From contig DATEXQ010000062.1 in the NCBI GenBank assembly GCA_035256745.1, positions 1-42,128 of the forward strand: a DNA stretch of 42,128 nucleotides, in the 5' to 3' direction. The notes under the pieces are model-generated. The model searched no databases, was not told where the DNA came from, and saw nothing but the letters and a program-made list of their open reading frames with translations. Of this stretch, positions 15,445 to 22,387 are shown in pieces. The translations under genes and the position numbers were made by a program. Position 1 is the stretch's first letter; every line of letters begins with the position of its first letter. This DNA is from DATEXQ01 sp035256745 (GTDB taxonomy: Bacteria > Patescibacteriota > Microgenomatia > UBA8517).

Positions 15445-15825
15445 TCAACTTTCGCTAGATGAATATTTGTCTGGGGTTATTTTTTTATAAATAGTGCCTA
15501 AAACTCCATTTACAAAAGATGGAGAATTCTCACTACCGAACTCTTTTGCAAGTTCTACAGCTTCATCAATTACTACCTTTGGAGGAGTTGCATCTTCACC
15601 TAGTTCATAAACAGCAAGTCTTAAGATTGCAAGATCAATCCTATTTAATTTATCAATAGGCCAAGTAGGAGCGGCATTTTCGATTTTATCGTCAATCACA
15701 CCCTTTTCCTTCATGATATTTTTGGTAATTTCATCTAAATTAGGCTGATTTGCGAAGCTTTCTGCAAACAGTTCTTTAACTATCTCTCTTCTTTTCTGAT
15801 GTCTAGGGTCATTGGCAGACTTCAT
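15445..15825 (-). CDS. nusB: Transcription antitermination protein NusB
   Basis: This RNA-binding factor acts with NusE in antitermination of rRNA transcription. The start chosen, ATG at 15825, gives MKSANDPRHQKRREIVKELF and 126 aa; it overlaps the rpmF stop by one base. A TTG 18 bases further upstream would lie inside rpmF. The conserved C-terminal region APIWPIDKLNRIDLAILR-like stretch (about 71-89) and PPKVVIDEAVELAKEFGSE (about 95-113) are clear NusB hallmarks. It ends 25 bases before the ACP-like gene. Confidence 0.93.
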   Translation of the reverse strand: MKSANDPRHQKRREIVKELFAESFANQPNLDEITKNIMKEKGVIDDKIENAAPTWPIDKLNRIDLAILRLAVYELGEDATPPKVVIDEAVELAKEFGSENSPSFVNGVLGTIYKKITPDKYSSSES

Positions 15826-15986
15826 TATTTGTAAAATCCACAATTAGGACAAGCTTTATGAGGTTCTTTTATCTTCTTGCAGGAAGGACAAACTACTAAA
15901 GTAGGAAATCTAAGTGCACTAGATTTTGAGTTCTTTCTTATGTTTGACCTTCTTCTTGTATGTTTTCTTTTTGGTTGTGGTGCCAT
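15825..15986 (-). CDS. rpmF: 50S ribosomal protein L32
   Basis: This is a short gene of 53 codons plus stop. The translation begins MAPQPKRKHTRRRSNIRK and contains CPSC and CPNC, the zinc-ribbon (Cys-containing) form of L32, ending CGFYK. L32 sits in the large subunit near the peptidyl transferase centre. Its TAA overlaps the nusB ATG. A good promoter (TTTACT, 17 bases, TAAAAT) ends ten bases before its start, so this probably begins an rpmF-nusB-acp-rnc transcript. Confidence 0.93.
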   Translation of the reverse strand: MAPQPKRKHTRRRSNIRKNSKSSALRFPTLVVCPSCKKIKEPHKACPNCGFYK

Positions 15987-15996
15987 GTATTTTTCG

Positions 15997-16025
15997 ATTT
16001 TATCCTGAAATACGGATAAAGTAAA
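15997..16025 (-). promoter_or_regulatory. Predicted rpmF promoter
   Basis: On the minus strand, -35 TTTACT (16020-16025), 17-base spacer, -10 TAAAAT (15997-16002), in the gap after recG. The -10 ends ten bases before the ATG, predicting a leader of only about three bases. Confidence 0.6.
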
Positions 16026-16036
16026 TCCTTTACTAT

Positions 16037-18064
16037 CTAGTTTGAGTCAAAAGGCACATTATCCAGTTTTTTAATAAGCAAATTGAACTTCTTTCTATTA
16101 TTTAAAGCCTCTTCGGCTATGGTTTTGGTTTTTTTAATGAGTGTAATATCCTGCCAGGAGGCAATTTTAAGTTCTGGAAAACCGTGCTGTCTTAATCCGA
16201 AGATTTCCCCAGGACCTCTTAATTTAAGATCGATTTCCGCCAATTTAAAACCCGATTTTTCTTTTTGAAGAGCGTGAAGCCTTAAAGATGTTTTTTTAGA
16301 TAATTTTTCTGTAAACAAAAGACAATAGCTTTTCTTGGTTCCTCTCCCCACCCTTCCCCTTAATTGGTGGAGTTGAGCAAGACCAAATCGTTCTGATGCC
16401 TCTATAAGCATGATATTTGCATTAGGAATATCTATTCCAACTTCGACGACAGGTGTGGAAACCAATATCTGTATTTTTCTTTTTTTAAAATTTTGTATTA
16501 TTTGATTTTTCTCTATCATTTTCAATTTTCCGTGAAGAAGACCAACCTTGAAACCTTTAAATATTTTTTTAAGAGTCTCATATTCGGCTTTAACAGCTTT
16601 TACATCCTTCATGCTTTCTTTTTCCGACTCTTCAATTAAAGGACAAATTATAAATACTTGAATCTTGTCTTTTTCTATTTTTTCTTTTATCCATCCGTAA
16701 GCTTTATCTCTTTTAACAGGAGGTACTATCCAAGTGATTGTAGAAATTCTTCCTTTAGGAAGTTCGTCAAGAGTTGATAAATCAAGATCCTGATAAAAAG
16801 TTAATGCAACTGTTCTTGGAATTGGTGTTGCAGTCATGGTCAATACATGAGGGGCTACATTTTCGAATCTCATTTTTTTAATCAGTTGCGCCCGTTGTTC
16901 CACACCGAACCTGTGTTGTTCATCAATTACGACCAATGCTACATTGTCAAAACCCTCGTTTTTATGAAGAAGAGCGTGGGTTCCCACATATAAATCAACA
17001 TTTCCCTCGTCTTTTTTTATACCCTCGGATGTAACAAGAGCAATTCTTAATTTATAATCCCGGAAAAGATTTGTAAGGGTTAGAAAGTGTTGTTCGGCAA
17101 GAATTTGGGTAGGAGCCATTATTACGGATCTTTTTCCGTTTAAAAAACTTACAAAGGCGGCAACAGCAGCAACAACCGTTTTACCGCTACCAACATCTCC
17201 TTCTAAAAGTCTATTCATAGGAGTTGTTTTTTTTAAATCGGTCAAAATTTCTTCAACAGATCTTTTTTGAGAAGGCGTAAGGTCAAAAGGAAAAGAAGTT
17301 ATAAAATCGGTAATCTTATTCCTGTCTACTTTTAAGGGATACACGACTCTATTTTTCTGCCATTTACTTTTTCTGTATAAACTTGTCAGTTGGAAAAACA
17401 GAAGTTCATTTAAGGCGAGTCTTTTTTTTGCTTTTGAAGCATCATCAAATGTATCGGGGAAATGAATGTTTTTAATAGATGATTGATAATCTTGAAGTTT
17501 TTCTTTAGCAAGCAAACTTTCAGGCAAAAATTCATCAAAATCATCTTTAAGTATACTAAATGCACTTCTTATTCTGTTTCTAAGCCATTTGGAGGAAAGC
17601 CCTGATGTTTCCGGATAAATTGGAACCAAACCTTCGGTCGAAAGAACCTTGCTTCCTTCAATTATTTTCTCAAACTCGGGAGAAACAAAAGCTTTTACTC
17701 TTCCGAACCAACCAATCTCACCCGCTACCTGTAATTCTTCTCCTTTATGAATCGTTCTAACAAGATACGGCTGATTAAACCATATGAGAGTAATTTCACC
17801 TGTGACATCTTCGATTTTGGCAATTTGAATTTTCTTACCGCTTCTGGTGTATTGATTTTTAATGAAAGTCAAAATCCCCCTTACAACGTAAATATTACCT
17901 ACCCTGGTATTTTTTATTTTTTCCTTATTTCTATAATCCAAGTATCTACTGGGTACATGAAGAAGAAGTTCTTCAAGTGTGGTAATGTTTAATTTTTCTA
18001 ATTTTCTGGCGTAATAAGGACCAACAAAAGGGAGTTTTTCAACTTTATCTCGTAGTCTAATCAT
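16037..18064 (-). CDS. recG: ATP-dependent DNA helicase RecG
   Basis: This helicase remodels stalled replication forks and Holliday junctions. The protein is 675 aa, near the normal 690. An N-terminal wedge (OB-fold) domain for branch recognition covers about 1-160 (KLEKLNITTLEELLLHVPSRY near 22-42). The SF2 core has Walker A GDVGSGKT, DEQHRFG (DExH box), TATPIPRT, and a C-terminal helicase half with GRVGRG. The end includes RGPGEIFGLRQHG, the RecG-specific motif. The gene lies 25 bases after a 35-aa membrane peptide gene and shows no ribosome site. Confidence 0.96.
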   Translation of the reverse strand: MIRLRDKVEKLPFVGPYYARKLEKLNITTLEELLLHVPSRYLDYRNKEKIKNTRVGNIYVVRGILTFIKNQYTRSGKKIQIAKIEDVTGEITLIWFNQPYLVRTIHKGEELQVAGEIGWFGRVKAFVSPEFEKIIEGSKVLSTEGLVPIYPETSGLSSKWLRNRIRSAFSILKDDFDEFLPESLLAKEKLQDYQSSIKNIHFPDTFDDASKAKKRLALNELLFFQLTSLYRKSKWQKNRVVYPLKVDRNKITDFITSFPFDLTPSQKRSVEEILTDLKKTTPMNRLLEGDVGSGKTVVAAVAAFVSFLNGKRSVIMAPTQILAEQHFLTLTNLFRDYKLRIALVTSEGIKKDEGNVDLYVGTHALLHKNEGFDNVALVVIDEQHRFGVEQRAQLIKKMRFENVAPHVLTMTATPIPRTVALTFYQDLDLSTLDELPKGRISTITWIVPPVKRDKAYGWIKEKIEKDKIQVFIICPLIEESEKESMKDVKAVKAEYETLKKIFKGFKVGLLHGKLKMIEKNQIIQNFKKRKIQILVSTPVVEVGIDIPNANIMLIEASERFGLAQLHQLRGRVGRGTKKSYCLLFTEKLSKKTSLRLHALQKEKSGFKLAEIDLKLRGPGEIFGLRQHGFPELKIASWQDITLIKKTKTIAEEALNNRKKFNLLIKKLDNVPFDSN

Positions 18065-18089
18065 GAGTCTTTAAGAAAACTATAATATA

Positions 18090-18197
18090 TTACCTTAAAG
18101 AGGACAAAAAGGGTAAGAAAGAGGTAAGAAGCAAGCCCAGCATTGCAATAGCAATTATAACTGTAAATATTTTTCTTTGTTTTTTGGAAAGAAGCAT
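18090..18197 (-). CDS. Small membrane protein, 35 aa
   Basis: This short reading frame starts three bases after the tyrS stop codon. It encodes a basic start (MLLSKKQRKI), a single hydrophobic helix (about residues 10-30, FTVIIAIAMLGLLLTSFLPF) and a short end. I do not recognise a family. Spacing, orientation and the coherent membrane-helix pattern suggest a real, translationally coupled gene rather than chance. Function unknown. Confidence 0.55.
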   Translation of the reverse strand: MLLSKKQRKIFTVIIAIAMLGLLLTSFLPFLSSLR

Positions 18198-18200
18198 AGT

Positions 18201-19358
18201 TTATTTGACCTTTACGAATATCTTTTTACCCACTTTAATTCTATCACCGGATTTTATTATTTGTGTAGGGTTATTAATCGTTTGGTCATTAATTTTAACA
18301 GCACCATCTTTAATTAACCTTTTTGCCTTTGATGTCGAAGCGATTTCTTCTAATTGTGCAATTGTTTGGCTTATTGTTTGAAGGTTTTTTACTTCATTTG
18401 AAAAAGCGGGTTCTTTTTGTTGAAATGTTTTACTGAAATTATTTTCTGCATCTTTGGCTATATTTCCCCCCCAGAGAATTTTTACGATTTCAAATGCCAG
18501 TTTTTTCTTTTCTCCCATAGGATCTTTTTGAATTTTTTCATCCAATCCTTCTAGAGACTCTTCAGTTAATAGTTCGAATCCTAGTTTTATAGTGACATCG
18601 GGGAAAGACATTATTCCTGCGTAAAATAGATCGGGTGTGGAATCAAGAAAAAGAGCGTTTCCTGATGTCTTTCCAACTTTTTCTCCCTTGCTGTCGACCA
18701 AAAGTTTGGTTGCCAATACGAATTTTTCTTTATTTTTAATTGCTTTCATTAAGGTTCTTCCGGTAAGCATATTAAATATCTGATCGCTTCCCCCAATTTC
18801 TAAATCTACGTTCATTTCAACACAGTCAACTGCTTGGGCAACAGGATATAAAAATTCGTGCAGGTGTATTGGTTTATTTTCTTTTAGACGCTTTTGAAAC
18901 ATATCACGCTCAAGCATTTGTTGAACTGTAAAATTTGAAGTAATTTCAATTAAATCCTTGAAAGTTATTTTATCGTTCCATTTGCTGTTAAATTCAAAGT
19001 GTGCGGGATTTTTACCCTCAAAATCAATAACCTTACCCGCCTGTTCTTTCCATAATTTTGCATTGTGCAAAACATCCCCCCTGTTTAATTTTTTTCTGGT
19101 TGCGAGTTTATCGGTAGGATCTCCTATCATGCCTGTAAAATCCCCTACCAGGAAAATTACTTCATGACCCAATTTTTGGAATTGCCTTAATTTCATCAAA
19201 CCCACAAAGTTACCCAAATGAAGGCTTGACATTGAAGGATCGAAACCTTGATACAATTTTATTTTTTTCTTTGCCATTAAGGATGCCAGACCTTCTTTTG
19301 AAGGATAAATCTTTTCTATACCTCTTGATAAAACCTGGTCGATATCTATATTTGCCAT
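18201..19358 (-). CDS. tyrS: Tyrosyl-tRNA synthetase
   Basis: This class I aminoacyl-tRNA synthetase charges tRNA-Tyr. The protein is 385 aa. The HIGH-equivalent is HLGN (47-50), following YQGFDPSMSS; the KMSKS-equivalent is KVGKTS near 222-227. LEIGGSDQIFN carries the tyrosine and tRNA pocket residues. A C-terminal S4-like RNA-binding domain (about 320-385) ends in GDRIKVGKKIFVKVK. The length and the S4 domain place it in the TyrRS-S4 (TyrZ-like or long) group. A strong promoter overlaps the end of rel, so it need not depend on the rel transcript. Confidence 0.95.
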   Translation of the reverse strand: MANIDIDQVLSRGIEKIYPSKEGLASLMAKKKIKLYQGFDPSMSSLHLGNFVGLMKLRQFQKLGHEVIFLVGDFTGMIGDPTDKLATRKKLNRGDVLHNAKLWKEQAGKVIDFEGKNPAHFEFNSKWNDKITFKDLIEITSNFTVQQMLERDMFQKRLKENKPIHLHEFLYPVAQAVDCVEMNVDLEIGGSDQIFNMLTGRTLMKAIKNKEKFVLATKLLVDSKGEKVGKTSGNALFLDSTPDLFYAGIMSFPDVTIKLGFELLTEESLEGLDEKIQKDPMGEKKKLAFEIVKILWGGNIAKDAENNFSKTFQQKEPAFSNEVKNLQTISQTIAQLEEIASTSKAKRLIKDGAVKINDQTINNPTQIIKSGDRIKVGKKIFVKVK

Positions 19359-19368
19359 AACATATATT

Positions 19369-19397
19369 ATTTTATTCTCTTAGGCTATATTCGTCAA
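19369..19397 (-). promoter_or_regulatory. Predicted tyrS promoter
   Basis: On the minus strand, -35 TTGACG (19392-19397), 17-base spacer, -10 TAAAAT (19369-19374). The -10 ends ten bases before the tyrS ATG, so the mRNA is predicted to be nearly leaderless. Confidence 0.65.
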
Positions 19398-19399
19398 AG

Positions 19400-21241
19400 T
19401 TAATATATAAGTATTTTTTCAAATCGAGAATCTGACTTAAGTTTATTAAATAAATCGTTTATTTCTTTTTCTTTGGGTCTTTCTGTTAATAACCTAAGTT
19501 TGAAAGATTCACCGTTTTTTATGTGCTTTATAACCAGTATGTTTGATTTTATCAAAAATGTAAGAGCATTCAGTATATGGGGTTGATCCTTACCTTCTAC
19601 CTCGATGGTGGATACATTCATTTTATGTTTTGTTATTCCTTTATCGTTAAGCCAGGAAACAACTTCATTTTCACTTTCTCCCAAGCCCATTAAGCGATAA
19701 ATATTTTTTAAAGTACTTGTGGTCGTACCTTTAAGTTTTCCGGATTCAACTAAATCTTCAAGATATAAAATTCCCCTTACTTGTAAAATTTCCCTTAATT
19801 TTTCTTTTCCTTGATCGATCAATTTGGAATCGGCTTGTTCTTCCAATTGGCGTTCAATAATTTTCTTGGTTTGAGGGAGACAAAAATTAAGCAAAATAGG
19901 ATCAGGAGCCATTCTTTCTTCGCGTGGGACAACGATCTTTACCAAGGAGGCATTTGGAATAACGTAAGAAAGTGATTTAAACTCATTATCAATTGTCACA
20001 CTGTCAATACTTGCGGCTTCTTGGGAGTTTACAGAATAAAGCCAGTCAATAACTGTTGCATTTCTGGGTAAATATCTAACTTTGCCGTCTTCGGAAAATA
20101 CCAATTTTAATTTATAATCATCAAGCTTTTTCTCTCCTTTTCTTATTAAACTTACTACTCCCCAATTATTAAAATCTTCCATGTCTTTGGTTGCAACGGC
20201 AATTTCTACCGCTCCACCGACCGAGTTAATGGTCATTTGTAGAGCCTGGTAATTATTTGTCGGAGGATCTGATATAAATTCATCAAAGCGGGAAAAATCC
20301 ATAATTTTTTCTTTTCTTCCAAAAAAATCATTTAAAATCCCCAGGACTTTATAACATTCTAGTTTGCTTTTTACGGTAATTCGATAATTTACCAAATCAT
20401 TAATATTGCTGATTCTGAAATTCGGCTTACCTGAAAGAACTGTATCTTGAATTTTTTGTATAGTTGCATAAGAACTGTTTATTCGAAAGGAAACCTGAGC
20501 GTCAATTGAACTTTCATTCAATAATCTGGTAATTGTAGAGGAAATGTAAGTGATGGTTTGTTTATTTAAACGGGGATCGCTTTTAATTAAAGTTTCCATA
20601 TCATGATATTCCTTTGAATTAATATGCTCATATGATAAATCCTCCAATTCTCTTTTAACCATCCACATTCCCAAAGCCTCGGCTAAAGGAACGTAAGCAT
20701 CTAGGGTTTCTTGTGCCTTTGGTTTTATTTTTTCAGTCGGGACACAGTTAAGAGTTCTGCTGTTGTGAAGTCTGTCACCCAGTTTAAGAATACCTACAAT
20801 TTCATTAACATAGTGCCAGGAGAAAATTTTGCGAAGGGTTTGTTTATCAATTTGTATTTTTTGTTCCTTTTCTTCATCCGGGTCTAAAGGTTTATCATGG
20901 GAAATATCATACGGTTCAAATTGTGAAACACCGTCTACGATAAATGAAACATTCGTACCAAATAATTCAGTAATTTCTTCAAGCGAAACTTTGGAGTCTT
21001 CTACTGCATCATGAAGATATGCGGAACATATTAAATCTTCATTATGAATTCCCCACTCCTCATAAATTATTCTAGCCACTTCTTTTGGATGCTCTATATA
21101 GGCTTCTCCGGAAAAGCGAAACTTTCCTTCATGACATTTTTCCGCTAGCTTCAAAGCTAATGTGGCTTTTTTACTCTGTAGAAGAAATTCAGAGAGTTTT
21201 TCGGGATTTTCGGTTTTCTCCTGAATTCTTTCGATATCCAT
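19400..21241 (-). CDS. rel: RelA/SpoT homologue with intact hydrolase and degenerate (p)ppGpp synthetase domain
   Basis: This is a long Rel-family protein of 613 aa. The HD hydrolase domain (about 25-190) keeps the metal and catalytic positions: His51, His77-Asp78 (YLHDAVED) and GDRLHNSRTL (155-164). The synthetase domain (about 240-365) retains the fold markers NDLVNYRITV (281-290) and NNYQALQ (329-335). However, it lacks residues needed for pyrophosphate transfer: the basic residues before helix SIY, the RFKD lysine (here RFDEF), the YQSLH histidine (here YQALQ) and the EIQIRT motif (here EIAVAT). TGS-like and C-terminal ACT-like regions follow. It is probably a (p)ppGpp hydrolase or sensor only. 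Its -10 box ends 11 bases before the ATG. Confidence 0.85.
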   Translation of the reverse strand: MDIERIQEKTENPEKLSEFLLQSKKATLALKLAEKCHEGKFRFSGEAYIEHPKEVARIIYEEWGIHNEDLICSAYLHDAVEDSKVSLEEITELFGTNVSFIVDGVSQFEPYDISHDKPLDPDEEKEQKIQIDKQTLRKIFSWHYVNEIVGILKLGDRLHNSRTLNCVPTEKIKPKAQETLDAYVPLAEALGMWMVKRELEDLSYEHINSKEYHDMETLIKSDPRLNKQTITYISSTITRLLNESSIDAQVSFRINSSYATIQKIQDTVLSGKPNFRISNINDLVNYRITVKSKLECYKVLGILNDFFGRKEKIMDFSRFDEFISDPPTNNYQALQMTINSVGGAVEIAVATKDMEDFNNWGVVSLIRKGEKKLDDYKLKLVFSEDGKVRYLPRNATVIDWLYSVNSQEAASIDSVTIDNEFKSLSYVIPNASLVKIVVPREERMAPDPILLNFCLPQTKKIIERQLEEQADSKLIDQGKEKLREILQVRGILYLEDLVESGKLKGTTTSTLKNIYRLMGLGESENEVVSWLNDKGITKHKMNVSTIEVEGKDQPHILNALTFLIKSNILVIKHIKNGESFKLRLLTERPKEKEINDLFNKLKSDSRFEKILIY

Positions 21242-21252
21242 ATTAAGAAGCT

Positions 21253-21281
21253 ATTTTATGCTTAAATTGGTTATTGGTCAA
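21253..21281 (-). promoter_or_regulatory. Predicted rel promoter
   Basis: On the minus strand, -35 TTGACC (21276-21281), 17-base spacer, -10 TAAAAT (21253-21258). The -10 ends 11 bases before the ATG. It is back-to-back with the trpS promoter in a 100-base divergent region. Confidence 0.65.
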
Positions 21282-21296
21282 AACTAGTTAAACCTG

Positions 21297-21325
21297 TTGA
21301 CAATTTATTGCTTCTGCAAGAGAAT
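21297..21325 (+). promoter_or_regulatory. Predicted trpS promoter
   Basis: A perfect -35 TTGACA (21297-21302), a 17-base spacer and a weak -10 GAGAAT (21320-21325). The TTG of this -35 box is the first possible start codon of the trpS frame, which argues that translation begins further down, at 21342. Confidence 0.45.
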
Positions 21326-21341
21326 CAAAGATGTAACTTAT

Positions 21342-22364
21342 ATGACAAAAAGAGTCTTAACAGGTGTTAGAACAACAGGACCTTTGCATTTAGGGCATTA
21401 TATTGGTGCATTAAAACAATGGATAGACATTCAAAACTCGGGAAAATACGAATGTTTCTTTCTTTTAGCAGATGTTCAAGCCTTGACAACACATTCGGAT
21501 AAACCCGAACTTTTAGAAACATCAGTCAGAGACGTAGTTTTAGATTGGCTTTCTGTCGGATTGGATCCTGAAAAACAGGGTATCCATTTTGTTCTTCAAA
21601 GCCAAGTTCCGGAAAGATATGAACTATCGGTGCTTCTTTCTATGATAGCAGGATATGGCGAAGTTATGAGAAATCCGACCTTGAAAGATGAATTGAAGAA
21701 TCAAAAAACCGCAACCATAGGTTTTATGACATATCCTATTGACCAGGCAGCAGATATCTATATGATATCCCCTACTCCTCCTAAAAAAGGAGATGAAGTT
21801 CTGGTTCCGGTTGGAGATGACCAAGTTCCCCACCTTGAATATGCCAGAGTTTTAGCCAGGCGCTTTAACCAAAAATACGGTGAGGTTTTTGTTCCCTGTC
21901 AAGCTCTGACCGGAAGTGTCGGAAGATTGGTGGGAATAGACGGAGGATTAAAAATGTCAAAGAGTTTGGATAATGCAATATATTTATCCGACGACAAAAA
22001 TACAGTTAGAGAAAAAGTTATGAGAATGTTTACAGATCCCAAAAGGATAAGTGCAGATATTCCCGGAGATGTAGTAAATAATCCAGTTTTCATTTATCAT
22101 CAGGCATTTAATAAGGATAAGAAAGAGATTGAAGATTTAACCAGCCGTTATCAAAAAGGGAAGGTGGGAGATGTTGAAGTGAAACAAAAGCTTATCAAAG
22201 TTATAAATGAATTCTTGGATCCAATCAGGGAAAGAAGAAGAAAATATGAAAAAAACGATATAGGGGAAATTCTAACCGAGGGAACTAAAATTGCCAGGGA
22301 GGCTTGTATTCCGGTTGTAGAAAGCGCAAAAGAAAAAATGCACCTTGTATATCCTCGAAAATAA
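21342..22364 (+). CDS. trpS: Tryptophanyl-tRNA synthetase
   Basis: This class I synthetase charges tRNA-Trp. With the start at ATG 21342 it begins MTKRVLTGVRTTGPLHLGHY, matching the family N-terminus, and is 340 aa; an in-frame TTG at 21297 adds 15 unconserved residues and lies in a -35 box. HLGHY is the HIGH motif and LKMSKSLDNAIYLSDD near 219-234 holds KMSKS. The gene is divergent from rel and 23 bases before the penicillin-binding protein gene, which has its own -10 box. Confidence 0.94.
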   Translation: MTKRVLTGVRTTGPLHLGHYIGALKQWIDIQNSGKYECFFLLADVQALTTHSDKPELLETSVRDVVLDWLSVGLDPEKQGIHFVLQSQVPERYELSVLLSMIAGYGEVMRNPTLKDELKNQKTATIGFMTYPIDQAADIYMISPTPPKKGDEVLVPVGDDQVPHLEYARVLARRFNQKYGEVFVPCQALTGSVGRLVGIDGGLKMSKSLDNAIYLSDDKNTVREKVMRMFTDPKRISADIPGDVVNNPVFIYHQAFNKDKKEIEDLTSRYQKGKVGDVEVKQKLIKVINEFLDPIRERRRKYEKNDIGEILTEGTKIAREACIPVVESAKEKMHLVYPRK

Positions 22365-22373
22365 CTTAATTTT

Positions 22374-22382
22374 TGCTAAAAT
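22374..22382 (+). promoter_or_regulatory. Extended -10 promoter of the penicillin-binding protein gene
   Basis: TGCTAAAAT, an extended -10 element (TGn plus TAAAAT) with no clear -35. It ends five bases before the ATG at 22388, so transcription would begin at or beside the start codon. Confidence 0.5.
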
Positions 22383-22387
22383 AAGAC

